From: Amycolatopsis sp. WQ 127309
GTDB lineage: Bacteria; Actinomycetota; Actinomycetes; Mycobacteriales; Pseudonocardiaceae
Reading direction: 5' to 3'
Length of the DNA stretch: 64,000 nucleotides
NCBI RefSeq assembly: GCF_023023025.1
Contig: NZ_CP095481.1
Span: 744,001-808,000 of the forward strand
The translations under genes were made by a program, and so were the position numbers. The notes beneath the pieces were generated by a model. The model searched no databases. It was not told the DNA's origin and worked only from the letters and a program-made list of their open reading frames with translations. Positions 9,601 to 18,280 of the stretch are shown piece after piece (the stretch's first letter is position 1; the number at the start of each line of letters is the position of its first letter).

Positions 9601-9846
9601 GGCGTACGCGCCTTGCGTGTCCGGCGAGAACTGCATCATCCCGAACGGCGTCGCCGGGCCGGGGAAGTTGTTGATCTCCCCCACCGAACTGCCGCCGCTG
9701 CCCGTCCCGATCAGCGGGTCGACGTACGCCGACGGGTCGCTGACCAGCGGCGTTCCTGGTGACATCGTTGTCGGCGCCGCCGAAGCGACAGCCGGTACGC
9801 CGATCACCGCCGTCGCGACGATCGCGGCCAAGAGTCTGTATCGCAC
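6694..9846 (-). CDS. Secreted GH92 alpha-mannosidase with NEW3-type domain
   Basis: 1050 residues. GTG 9846 is chosen because GGGAGGG lies about 6 nt upstream and the protein then opens with a clean Sec signal peptide ending ASAAP. [9 protein letters not shown] at the mature N-terminus is the hallmark of GH92 exo-acting alpha-mannosidases, which are calcium-dependent and inverting. [11 protein letters not shown] and [21 protein letters not shown] are further GH92 segments. A NEW3-like beta domain and an extra C-terminal beta module follow. It probably trims alpha-mannans or N-glycans outside the cell. It is divergent from a two-component system with a dyad between them. Confidence 0.93.
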   Translation of the reverse strand: [1050 protein letters not shown]

Positions 9847-9916
9847 CGGTGCCCTCCCGAGGCTGCTCAGACAAAACTGCCTGAACATCCGACCTTTGCG
9901 TGCCACTGGGGGCCGG

Positions 9917-9941
9917 GTCAACACTTTGACAAAGACTTGAC
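9917..9941. promoter_or_regulatory. Perfect 25-bp dyad between GH92 gene and response regulator
   Basis: The outer arms GTCAA/TTGAC and inner arms CTTTG/CAAAG are all perfectly symmetric about base 9929, with only short 2-nt and 1-nt spacers. The dyad sits 71 bp from the mannosidase start and 73 bp from the response-regulator start. This looks like an operator for one or both divergent genes. Confidence 0.65.
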
Positions 9942-10013
9942 CCGTTCCCCCGAGGTATGAAGATCCGGTCAGGATGGGGTGCTCACCGTGTCAGGACGCC
10001 TACTGTCTACGCC

Positions 10014-10709
10014 GTGTGCGCACGTGTACTGGTCGCCGAGGACGACGAGAAGCAGGCCGAAGTCCTCCGGCTCTACCTCGAGAGCGAAGGCCACACCGTC
10101 GTGCTGGCCCCGGACGGCCGGGCCGCCCTCGAAGAGGCCCGCCGCGACCGCCCCGACCTGCTCGTCCTCGACGTGATGATGCCCAAGGTCGACGGCCTGG
10201 ACGTCTGCCGGATCCTGCGCGGCGAGTCCGACGTCGCGGTGCTGATGCTCACCGCCCGGGCCACCGAGGACGACCTGCTGCTCGGCCTGGACCTCGGCGC
10301 GGACGACTACCTGACCAAGCCGTACAGCCCGCGCGAGCTGATGGCGCGCGTCCGCACGCTGCTGCGGCGGACCGCCGCCCGGCGCGAACCGCCCGACACG
10401 ACGTTGCGCGCGGGCGGGCTGCGGCTCGACCCGGTGCGGCACGAGGTGTCGGTCGCCGGCCGCCCGGTGGAGACGACGCCGGGTGAGTTCCTGCTGCTGG
10501 AGACGCTGATCAAGCAGCCGGGCCGGGTGTTCACCCGGCGGCAGCTGCTGGAGCTGACCCGCGGCGACGACCGGTTCGTCAGCACCCGGATCATCGACGT
10601 CCACGTGCTCAACCTGCGCAAGAAGCTCGAGCCGGACCCGGCGAAGCCGCAGTACCTGCTGACGGTGTTCGGCGTCGGTTACAAGCTGGCCGCCGAGAAT
10701 GGCGACTGA
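10014..10709 (+). CDS. OmpR/PhoB-type response regulator
   Basis: 231 residues. The receiver domain has acidic pocket VAEDDE, phospho-acceptor Asp in LLVLDVMMPKVDG and conserved Lys in DYLTKPYSP. The C-terminal winged helix ends FGVGYKL, typical of the OmpR class. GTG 10014 gives the normal receiver N-terminus; the open frame upstream adds residues with no homology. The stop overlaps the kinase start by 11 nt. It probably controls its own operon and possibly the divergent mannosidase. Confidence 0.92.
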   Translation: MCARVLVAEDDEKQAEVLRLYLESEGHTVVLAPDGRAALEEARRDRPDLLVLDVMMPKVDGLDVCRILRGESDVAVLMLTARATEDDLLLGLDLGADDYLTKPYSPRELMARVRTLLRRTAARREPPDTTLRAGGLRLDPVRHEVSVAGRPVETTPGEFLLLETLIKQPGRVFTRRQLLELTRGDDRFVSTRIIDVHVLNLRKKLEPDPAKPQYLLTVFGVGYKLAAENGD

Positions 10710-12465
10710 AGGTCGCCGGCGCCGCTTCCCGCGGCGTCGCAGCCTGGTCCTGCGGCTCTCGGCCGTCTCGCTGCTCATCGCGCTCGGCTCGATCGCCGCG
10801 ACGGCGTGGCTCGCCGTGCAGACCACCACCCGCGCGATCCAGCAGGAGCAGGGTCAGGCCCTCTCCGACGACGCGACGATCTACACCGAGCTGCTCGGCT
10901 TCGCCGCGGCGAACCACACCTGGGACCAAGCCGCTCCGAAACTGCGGGCGCTGGCCGGGGAGACCGGCCGCCGGATCGTCGTGACCACGATCGACCGGCG
11001 GGTGCTCGCCGACTCCGGCGGCGCGCCGGTCACGCTGCCGGTGAAGGCGAGCGCGTCGGTGGACCCGCTGCACGTCGACCCGGTGCTGCTGCCGGGCGCC
11101 GGGACCAGCGGCATCGACCCGCGCGCGGTGGGGCCGTTCCGGCTGCCGCCCCGCGAACGGGACGACGTCGCCGCCATGGCCGAGAAGGTCGTCACCTGCC
11201 TGGACGACATGGGCCTGCGCAGCGACGTGCGGCAGTCGCCGAGCGGCCGGCCGCAGATCAGCTCACCCGACGCCGTCACCGTCCGCTACTTCGCGGCCAA
11301 GTGCGGGATCTACGAGCTCACGGCGCCCACGCCGACCGAGCAGGCCGCGCTCGGCAGTCTCGACGACGCCGTGAACGCCTGCCTCGCCCGCCAAGGCGGG
11401 GAACAGGTGAAGCTCAGCCTCGACTTCGAAGCGCTCGGCGCCACCGACCAGGGCCCCGCCCAGACCTGCGTCGACACGGCCCGGCGGGCGCAGCTCGCCC
11501 CGTACGTCGCGCCGCCCGCGCTGCTGTTCACGCTCGGGCCCGGCGACTCGCCGCTGCCGACGTTCACGCTGTCGCGGGAGAACCTGACGCGGATCCTCGC
11601 GGTGACCGGCGGGGTGCTGGCGCTGGCCGTGGCGATCACCGTGCTGGTCTCGACGCGGCTGTCCCGGCCGCTGCGGGCGCTGACCGAGGCGGCCGAGCAG
11701 GACCGGCCGGCACCGGTGAAGTCCCGCGACGAGGTGGGTTACCTCGCGACCGCGTTCAACGACCTCACCGCGCGCCGCGAACGCATCGAGGAGCAGCGCA
11801 AGGCGATGGTCAGCGACATCGCGCACGAGCTGCGCAACCCGCTGAACGTCATCCGCGGCCGGCTGGAGGCCGCCGAGGACGGGCACCTGCCGTTCGACCA
11901 CGCGCTGTCCGCGTCGCTGCTCGAGGAAACCGTGCTGCTGCAGCACATCGTCGAGGACCTGCAGGACCTGGCCGCGGCCGACGCCGGGCACCTGCGGCTG
12001 TACCCGGAGGCCGTGGACGCGGCCGAGCTGGCCGCCCAGGTCGCGGCCGCGCACGCCGACCGGGCCACCGCGGCCGGCGTCACGCTGAGCGTCGAGGCCG
12101 CCGGCGAAGCCCGGCTGACGGCCGACCCGGTGCGCCTGCGCCAGGTCGCCGGCAACCTGGTGACCAACGCGATCCGGCACACCCCGCCCGGCGGCCGCGT
12201 CACGATCCACGTCTCGTCCACTGTGGACGAGGTGGTGCTCGCGGTCGCGGACACCGGCACCGGCATCGCCGCCGAGGACCAGCCGCACGTGTTCGACCGG
12301 TTCTGGCGGGCCGAGAAGTCCCGCAGCCGCCAGACCGGCGGCAGCGGGCTCGGCCTCGCCATCGTGCGTCACCTCGTGCAGGCCCACGACGGCACGATCG
12401 ACGTCGAGTCCGAAGTGGACGCCGGGTCGACGTTCACCGTCCGGCTGCCGAGGGCTACCCCTTGA
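10699..12465 (+). CDS. Sensor histidine kinase (HAMP, HisKA, HATPase)
   Basis: 588 residues. TM1 is near residues 15-40, a large extracytoplasmic sensor region of about 250 residues carries four or more Cys, and TM2 is near 295-317. Then come HAMP, HisKA with SDIAHELRNPLN (phospho-His near 376), and HATPase with NLVTNAIRHTPPGG, DTGTGIA and GGSGLGLAI boxes. The sensor domain is unusual in holding CLDDMG and ACLARQGG segments that resemble each other. Partner of the regulator just upstream. Its 3' end overlaps the convergent permease gene by 11 bp. Confidence 0.93.
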   Translation: MATEGRRRRFPRRRSLVLRLSAVSLLIALGSIAATAWLAVQTTTRAIQQEQGQALSDDATIYTELLGFAAANHTWDQAAPKLRALAGETGRRIVVTTIDRRVLADSGGAPVTLPVKASASVDPLHVDPVLLPGAGTSGIDPRAVGPFRLPPRERDDVAAMAEKVVTCLDDMGLRSDVRQSPSGRPQISSPDAVTVRYFAAKCGIYELTAPTPTEQAALGSLDDAVNACLARQGGEQVKLSLDFEALGATDQGPAQTCVDTARRAQLAPYVAPPALLFTLGPGDSPLPTFTLSRENLTRILAVTGGVLALAVAITVLVSTRLSRPLRALTEAAEQDRPAPVKSRDEVGYLATAFNDLTARRERIEEQRKAMVSDIAHELRNPLNVIRGRLEAAEDGHLPFDHALSASLLEETVLLQHIVEDLQDLAAADAGHLRLYPEAVDAAELAAQVAAAHADRATAAGVTLSVEAAGEARLTADPVRLRQVAGNLVTNAIRHTPPGGRVTIHVSSTVDEVVLAVADTGTGIAAEDQPHVFDRFWRAEKSRSRQTGGSGLGLAIVRHLVQAHDGTIDVESEVDAGSTFTVRLPRATP

Positions 12466-13282
12466 GGCCGCTCTGGGCGAGGCCTTCGACGAACTGGCGC
12501 TGCGCGATGATGAACACGAGCAGCACCGGCACGACCGTCGTGGTCGCGGCGGCGAGCTGGACGTTCCAGAGGTGCCCGCCGTAGACGTCGACGTACTGCG
12601 TCAGCGCCACCGGCAGCGTGTACATGTCCTTGTCGGTCAGGTAGACCAGCGGTTCCAGGAAGAAGTTCCACGTGTTGAGGAACGTGAAGATCGCGACGGC
12701 CGCCAGTGCGGGCTTCGCGATCGGCATGGCGACACGGCGGTAGAGCCCGAAGCGCGACAGGCCGTCGAGCCGGCCCGCCTCCTCCAGCTCGCCCGGGATC
12801 GTGATGAAGAACTGCCGCATCACGAACGTCGCGAGCACGCTGGGCGCGCCGAAGATCGGCACGACGATCAACGGCCAGTGCGTGTTCGTCAGCCCGAGGT
12901 CGTCGACCAGCCGGAACAGCGGGATGATCGTGACCTCGCTCGGCACCATCAGCCCGACGAGGATCAGCCCGAACAACTTCTCACCGCGGAACCGGATGCG
13001 CGCGAACGCGTAGCCGGCCAGCGAAGAGAAGAACATCGTGCCCAGCGTGACGAGCACCGCGATGTACAGGCTGTTGAAGTACTGCCGCGCCAACGGGAAG
13101 TCGGTGAACGCGGCCTTGTAGTTCTCCCACTGCGGCTGGTTCGGGAAGAGCTTCGGCGGGTACGCGAGCACTTCGTTGGCCGGCAGCAGCGACGCCGTGA
13201 TCATCCACCAGGTGGGGAACACGAACGGCACCGCCAGCACGACCATCACCACGTAGCAGGTGATCTTCGCCCTACGACTCAT
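12455..13282 (-). CDS. Carbohydrate ABC transporter permease (MalG type)
   Basis: 275 residues with six predicted membrane segments and a signature loop EEAGRLDGLSRFGLYRRVAMPIAKPAL, the EAA motif that docks on the ATPase. It belongs to the MalG/CUT1 permease class. Its start overlaps the stop of the upstream permease by 11 nt. No ATPase gene is encoded in this unit, so the importer presumably borrows a shared MsiK-like ATPase, as is usual in actinobacteria. The 3' end overlaps the histidine kinase gene on the other strand. Confidence 0.92.
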   Translation of the reverse strand: MSRRAKITCYVVMVVLAVPFVFPTWWMITASLLPANEVLAYPPKLFPNQPQWENYKAAFTDFPLARQYFNSLYIAVLVTLGTMFFSSLAGYAFARIRFRGEKLFGLILVGLMVPSEVTIIPLFRLVDDLGLTNTHWPLIVVPIFGAPSVLATFVMRQFFITIPGELEEAGRLDGLSRFGLYRRVAMPIAKPALAAVAIFTFLNTWNFFLEPLVYLTDKDMYTLPVALTQYVDVYGGHLWNVQLAAATTTVVPVLLVFIIAQRQFVEGLAQSGLKG

Positions 13283-14156
13283 GGAACACCCACCGCCTCC
13301 GCATCCGCCACTGCAGCAGCGTCAGCACCAGGATCACGAGGAACAGCACAACGGCGAGCGCGGCGCCGTAGCCGAGGTCGTGGTTGGCGAAGGCCTGCTG
13401 GTAGAAGTAGAAGACGAGCACGTTGGTGCTGTCCGCGGGTCCGCCGAGGGTCAGCACCTGGATCTGCGCGAACACCTGGAGCGCACCGGCGACCGTGATG
13501 ATCGCGGTGAGCAGCGTGGTCGGGCTGATCATCGGCAGGATCACCGAGCGGAACCGGCGCCACGGCCCGGCACCGTCCAACTGGGATGCCTCCATGATGG
13601 ACGCCGGGATCCCCTGCAGCGCGGCGAGGAACAGGACCATGTTGAGCCCGACGTTCTTCAGCACCTGCACCACGATCACCGACACCATCGCGCTGCCGTT
13701 GCCGCGCAGCCAGTTCGGCCCGTCGATCCCGATGGTCTGCAGCAGCGAGTTGATCCCGCCGTTGTCCTGCAGCAGGAAGTTCCACACGATCGTCCACGCC
13801 ACGAGCGTGATGACCACCGGCGAGAAGAAGATCGTCCGGAACACCGTGGTGCCCCGCAGCTTCAGGTTCAGCAGCAACGCGAGCGAGAGCGCCAGCGCGA
13901 GGTTCAGCACGACCAGGCCGACGCAGAAGATCGCCGTCGCGCGGGCGACCTTGGGCGCGGTCGGGTCGTCGAAGAGCTTCGCGTAGTTGTCCGCACCGGC
14001 GAACGACGACGTCCCGGCCAGCAGGTTGACGTCCTGGAAGCTGTACCAGACCACCGCGGCCAGTGGCGCCACGACAAAGGCGAGGAAGCCGAGAGCCTGC
14101 GGGGCGATGAAGATCCACCCCGCGAGCTCTTCGCGCTTCTTCGAAGTCAGGGTCAC
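13272..14156 (-). CDS. Carbohydrate ABC transporter permease (MalF type)
   Basis: 294 residues from GTG 14156, which overlaps the binding-protein stop (GTGA). The N-terminus (TSKKREELAGWIFIAPQALGF) is typical of MalF/UgpA-type CUT1 permeases. The EAA loop appears as MEASQLDGAGPWRRFRSVILPMI. Six membrane helices are predicted. It forms the channel with the next gene. A longer open frame upstream is the binding-protein gene read in another frame. Confidence 0.92.
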   Translation of the reverse strand: MTLTSKKREELAGWIFIAPQALGFLAFVVAPLAAVVWYSFQDVNLLAGTSSFAGADNYAKLFDDPTAPKVARATAIFCVGLVVLNLALALSLALLLNLKLRGTTVFRTIFFSPVVITLVAWTIVWNFLLQDNGGINSLLQTIGIDGPNWLRGNGSAMVSVIVVQVLKNVGLNMVLFLAALQGIPASIMEASQLDGAGPWRRFRSVILPMISPTTLLTAIITVAGALQVFAQIQVLTLGGPADSTNVLVFYFYQQAFANHDLGYGAALAVVLFLVILVLTLLQWRMRRRWVFHES

Positions 14157-15460
14157 CGGCTCAGCACCGGGTCGATGGCTTGGCACACCCCGGCCAGCGC
14201 GGCGGGCACGTTCGCGTCCGGCTTCCACATCGGGTCCAAAGCGGACTGGACGAGCGACGCGATCCGCGCGCTGCCCGTGTGCGACGGCAGCACCGCGCCG
14301 TTCTTGATCCCGTTCACCACGACGTTCTGCAGCTGTTCCTGGCTGAACAACGGGTTCGCCTTCGCCAGGGTGGCCGCGTTGATCAGGCTGTCGCGCGCCG
14401 GCGGGAAGTACTGGCCGAGCTTCGCCGAGTTGGCCGGGTCGGTGAAGAACGCCAGGAAGTCCGCCGCGGCCTTGGCGTGCTTGCCCTTCACCGGGACACC
14501 GATCCCGGCCTGGCCGATGACCTGCGCGTTCGCCTTCGGCCCGGCGGGCAGCGGGACGATGCCCCAGTCGAACGGCTTGGCCTTCAGCAGCCCGGCCCGG
14601 CTGATCTGCGCGATGGTCAGGCCCGATTCGCCGGCGAAGAAGTCCGCCGTCGTGCCCGGGCCGGGCAGCGCCTTGTCGGTGAAGATCGCCTGGTGCAGGA
14701 AGGTCATCGCGGACGTCATCTCCGGCGTCGCGAACCCGCAGGTCTTGCCGTCCGGGCCCCAGGCGTCGGCGCCGAAGCCGCGCCAGACCGAGGCGAGCAG
14801 CACCCACTGCTTGTACTCGAACTCGCGCACGACCAAGCCGGCCTTGCCGGTGTCGCGCGCGGCGACCTGGGTGGCGATCTGCTTGGCGGCGGCCCAGGTC
14901 CACCGTCCACTCGCGAGCAGCTGGTCCGGGGTCTCGGTGATCCCGGCCTGGGTGAGCAGGTTCTTGTTGTAGAACATGCCGAACGGCGACGTCGAGAACG
15001 GGTAGGCGAAGAGGCTGTCGTCCTTGGTCCACAGCTTCGTGGCGGACGGGACGAGCTCACCGACGTTGTAGCCCGCGGTCGCGGTCAGCGTCGGCTTCAG
15101 GTCGGTGAGCGCGCCGGACTGGACGAAGTCCGGGGCGTCGCGCTCGAGGATCCACGCGAGGTCGGGCGGGTTGCCGCCGGACATCTGCGTCGTCAGCGCG
15201 GCCGAGTACGCGCTCGTGTCGCCCGGGACGACGTCGAACTTCACCGACGCGACCTCGGGGTGGGCCTTGCGGTACTCGGCGGCGATGGAGTCGAAGAGGG
15301 CGAGCTGGTTCTTGTCCGTCGTCCAGACCGTCATGCGCAGTGCGACGTTCGTGTCGTCGCCGGCGCCGCCCGAGCAGGCGGTCGAAGCCAGTGCGACAGC
15401 GGACAACGCCGCGGCGATGAGCAGCCGGGCTCGACGGTGGGCCACTCTTGGGTAGGCCAC
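14153..15460 (-). CDS. ABC transporter sugar-binding lipoprotein
   Basis: 435 residues starting at GTG 15460, with AGGAGG about 5 nt upstream. The signal peptide ends in a lipobox (ASTACS), so the protein is lipid-anchored. The mature part is the family-1 extracellular solute-binding fold (MTVWTTDKNQLALFDSIAAEY; NPPDLAWI; FAGESGLTIAQISRAG). It is first gene of the importer operon, preceded by an operator-like palindrome shared with the FAD oxidoreductase downstream of the adjacent LacI gene. The sugar cannot be read from sequence. Confidence 0.92.
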   Translation of the reverse strand: MAYPRVAHRRARLLIAAALSAVALASTACSGGAGDDTNVALRMTVWTTDKNQLALFDSIAAEYRKAHPEVASVKFDVVPGDTSAYSAALTTQMSGGNPPDLAWILERDAPDFVQSGALTDLKPTLTATAGYNVGELVPSATKLWTKDDSLFAYPFSTSPFGMFYNKNLLTQAGITETPDQLLASGRWTWAAAKQIATQVAARDTGKAGLVVREFEYKQWVLLASVWRGFGADAWGPDGKTCGFATPEMTSAMTFLHQAIFTDKALPGPGTTADFFAGESGLTIAQISRAGLLKAKPFDWGIVPLPAGPKANAQVIGQAGIGVPVKGKHAKAAADFLAFFTDPANSAKLGQYFPPARDSLINAATLAKANPLFSQEQLQNVVVNGIKNGAVLPSHTGSARIASLVQSALDPMWKPDANVPAALAGVCQAIDPVLSR

Positions 15461-15471
15461 AGTGCCTCCTG

Positions 15472-15485
15472 GTTATTCGAATTAG
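15472..15485. promoter_or_regulatory. Candidate LacI-family operator upstream of ABC importer
   Basis: GTTATTCGAATTAG has a perfect ATTCGAAT core. It matches 11 of 14 bases of the palindrome in front of the FAD oxidoreductase (18283-18296). It lies 12 bp upstream of the binding-protein start, where a bound repressor would block expression. The LacI gene between the two sites is the obvious candidate binder. Confidence 0.6.
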
Positions 15486-15536
15486 CAGCGACGGTAAACG
15501 TCTCGTTCGTAGGCTGTCAACAGCCAGTGCGCCTGG

Positions 15537-16592
15537 TTATCGAGTGTGCACTGTGGAGGGTGCCGCCGCGGTGGCACCCTCGTGGAACGTGCACGGCAGC
15601 AGCAGCTGCCGGGGCTTCGGGTCCGCGAGCAGCTCGACCAGGACGCGCACCGCGTGCGCGCCCATCTCGTGGCGCGGGATGCGGAACATCGACCAGTCCG
15701 TGGCCGTGCTCGGCACCGCGTGCGCCGCCGGCTGCTGCGACGGGTCGGCGTCACCCAGCACGACGAGGGAAAGGTCCGCGGGCACGGCCAGGCCGAGGTC
15801 GTGCGCGCACGCCAGGATGCCGTCGGCCATCGCCGAGCTCTCGACGAGCAGCGCGGTGACGCCCTCGTCGAGCGCCTGCCGCAGCGCGAGCGCCGGGTCG
15901 TCGGCGAGGAACACCAGCGGCGGCCGGCGGTGCTTGCGCGCCGCGGCGTCGTAGCCGGTGCGCCGGTCGAGCGTCGGCTCGTTCTCCTCGGTGACGCTCA
16001 GCAGCCCGATCTTGCGGTGCCCGAGCCGCCACAGCCACTCGTGCACCTCACGGGTGGCCGCGACGTAGTCGGCGCCGACGTAGCTGATCGGCCCGGTCGG
16101 CGACTCGCGGCGGCCGACGAACACGAACGGGAACTGCTCCTCGACGAGCTGCGCGAGCTCCTGCGGGTCGTTGTGCCGGCCGAGCAGGACCGAGCCGTCG
16201 GCGATGCGCAGCCGGTTCGTGCCCTGGTCGTAGATGCGGCGGCGCCCGTCGCGGCGGCCACCGCTGGTGAACAGCAGCAGGTCGAAGCCCTGCGCCTCGG
16301 CCTCCTCCTCGATGCCGAGCAGGAACGGCCGGTAGAAGTCGGCCACGCCGGACGGGAACACCGACTCGTAGGTGAACACGCCGAGGATCTGGTTGGACTT
16401 GCCGCGCAGCCGCCGGCCCATGATGTCCACGGTGTACCCGGTCTCGCGGAGCACCTGCTGCACGCGTTCGCGGGTCTCGGGGGTGATGCGCAGGCTGTCG
16501 GAGCCGTTCAGGACCATCGAGACGACGGCCTGCGAGACGCCGGCCAGGCGTGCCACCTGGGCCTGCGTGACCCGGCCCGAACCCGCCGTCAT
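15537..16592 (-). CDS. LacI-family transcriptional regulator
   Basis: 351 residues. The N-terminal helix-turn-helix reads VTQAQVARLAGVSQAVVSMVLNG, followed by the hinge and a periplasmic-binding-protein-like sugar-sensing domain (ILGVFTYESVFPSGVADFYRPFLLGIEEEAEAQ). It is encoded between the sugar importer and the FAD oxidoreductase, all on one strand. It likely represses both until its sugar effector appears. The two similar palindromes at 15472 and 18281 are the probable binding sites. Confidence 0.92.
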   Translation of the reverse strand: MTAGSGRVTQAQVARLAGVSQAVVSMVLNGSDSLRITPETRERVQQVLRETGYTVDIMGRRLRGKSNQILGVFTYESVFPSGVADFYRPFLLGIEEEAEAQGFDLLLFTSGGRRDGRRRIYDQGTNRLRIADGSVLLGRHNDPQELAQLVEEQFPFVFVGRRESPTGPISYVGADYVAATREVHEWLWRLGHRKIGLLSVTEENEPTLDRRTGYDAAARKHRRPPLVFLADDPALALRQALDEGVTALLVESSAMADGILACAHDLGLAVPADLSLVVLGDADPSQQPAAHAVPSTATDWSMFRIPRHEMGAHAVRVLVELLADPKPRQLLLPCTFHEGATAAAPSTVHTR

Positions 16593-16639
16593 CGATGACT
16601 CCCTCCAGCGCGACTGCCGCGGACTTTACAGGCGGCACT

Positions 16640-18262
16640 TCAGTACCCCCGCACTTCCGGCCACCGGCGCTCCACCCCGGCGGCGTCCAGCTCGCGCGCG
16701 AACTCCTCGAAGAGCCGGCCGTCGGCCTGCACGGCCCGCGGCTCGACACCCTCGCGCACGGCGAACGCGGCGAGCAGCCCGGCGACCTCGCCGATGTTCC
16801 ACTCGACCGGGTGCAGCCGGAAGCAGCCGTTGGTGATGTGCGTGGTGCCGATGTTCTTGCCCGCGGGCAAGAGATTGTTCACCCGGACGGGCAGCAGCGC
16901 GCCGAGCGGGATCTCGTACGGCACGCTCGCGACGTCGACGTAGTTGTCCCCGCCGGTCGACGGGTGCAGGTCGATCCGGTAGCTCCCGACCCCGACGGCG
17001 TCCGCGCGCCGCACCCGGCCGTCGACGCCGAGGATCTCCGCCGAGACGTCGTGCTCGGTGACGGTGGTGACGGCCTTGATGCGCCGCGCTTCGCGGACGT
17101 ACGCCGACTTCGCGAGGCCGTCGTCGGTGCCGGTGACGTCGTGACGCAGCTTGAGGCCGGGGAAGCCGGTGCCGCCGTCCGCGCGGGGCGCCTCGGTCTG
17201 CAGCCAGTACAGGACGGACAGGCTCAGCTGCTTGGCTTCGTGGTGCGCCTCTTTGACGACGGTCTCGTCCGCGTGCCCGGGGATGGTGAGCGCGGGCTTG
17301 AGCCAGTAGTCGTTGAGCGGCCAGTTGACGAGCGTGATGTCGGATTCGAAGGCGCCGTCGGCGTGCAGGCCGCGGGCGAGGATGCGCCGGAACGCCCAGA
17401 GTTCCTTGTCCCCCGCGTCGGCGCTCTGGTCGGCGCTGACGGCCAGGGGGTCACCGCTCGGGTTCGGCACGAAGGTGCGTTTCACGGGCTCGAGCGTCCG
17501 GGGGTCCGGGGCGACGAAGCCGAGCAGCGGGCCGGGCCAGAAGTCGGGCTGGTAGTCGCGCCAGAAGCCGTACATCCCGGGGCGGTCGATGACGTGGTGC
17601 TCGCCCTCGTGGTGCGAAACGGCGAAACAGTAGGTGATCCCCTGCAGGTTCGCGGGATCGGCGTCCGCCGGGGCGTGGGGTTCGTCGTGCTCGGATTGTG
17701 CTTCGGCCCCGGTGACGTGCTCGGTGCCGGTGAGCGGCAGGAGGTCGCCGTCCTCGGTGGCGTCGAGGACGTACCGCGCTTTCACGGTGACGCGCTCCCC
17801 GTCGCGGCCTTCGAGGGTGACGGCGTCGACGCGATCGCCGCTGGTCACGGCGTCGACCGGCCGGTGTTCGAGGAGGACGCGGATCCGCCCGGCGCTGCGG
17901 TGCGGCGCGAGCAGGCTCTCGACGACGGCGAGCGCGACGCGCGGTTCGTGGCAGAGCTTGCTGACCTTCCCGGCGCCGGGGTTCAGCTCGGCCAGGGCGG
18001 CGGCCTCGGCGCGCAGCGGGTAGTGGCGCCGGTAGTAACCGCGGATGCCTTCGCGCAGCTCACGGTAGGTACGGGTGGACCCGAACCGTTCGATCCACGG
18101 GTTCTCGTCGGGCGGCACGGCCTGCGCGGTCAGCTGCCCGCCGAGCCAGTCGGTCGCCTCGGTGAGCACCACGCGCCGCCCGGCCTTGGCCGCCGCCAGC
18201 GCGGCGGCGACCCCGCCGAGCCCGCCGCCGACCACCAGAATCTCCGTGTCCAGTTCCCTCAT
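16640..18262 (-). CDS. FAD-dependent oxidoreductase (FAD_oxidored family)
   Basis: 540 residues. The N-terminal Rossmann motif is VVGGGLGGVAAALAAAKAGRRVVL with a DWLGGQLTAQ segment, typical of the FAD_oxidored family often encoded in carbohydrate-use loci. GAAGGG precedes the ATG at 18262. An 18-bp palindrome sits at 18281-18298, just upstream of the start. Together with the importer and LacI regulator it suggests oxidation of an imported sugar or derivative. The exact substrate is unknown. Confidence 0.85.
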   Translation of the reverse strand: MRELDTEILVVGGGLGGVAAALAAAKAGRRVVLTEATDWLGGQLTAQAVPPDENPWIERFGSTRTYRELREGIRGYYRRHYPLRAEAAALAELNPGAGKVSKLCHEPRVALAVVESLLAPHRSAGRIRVLLEHRPVDAVTSGDRVDAVTLEGRDGERVTVKARYVLDATEDGDLLPLTGTEHVTGAEAQSEHDEPHAPADADPANLQGITYCFAVSHHEGEHHVIDRPGMYGFWRDYQPDFWPGPLLGFVAPDPRTLEPVKRTFVPNPSGDPLAVSADQSADAGDKELWAFRRILARGLHADGAFESDITLVNWPLNDYWLKPALTIPGHADETVVKEAHHEAKQLSLSVLYWLQTEAPRADGGTGFPGLKLRHDVTGTDDGLAKSAYVREARRIKAVTTVTEHDVSAEILGVDGRVRRADAVGVGSYRIDLHPSTGGDNYVDVASVPYEIPLGALLPVRVNNLLPAGKNIGTTHITNGCFRLHPVEWNIGEVAGLLAAFAVREGVEPRAVQADGRLFEEFARELDAAGVERRWPEVRGY

Positions 18263-18280
18263 GAACCCTTCCCGGTGCCG

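Noticed and set aside
6628..9762. 1044-residue open frame antisense to the mannosidase
   Set aside because: It is the GC-rich shadow of the GH92 gene; the product is Arg/Val/Gly-rich and matches no family.
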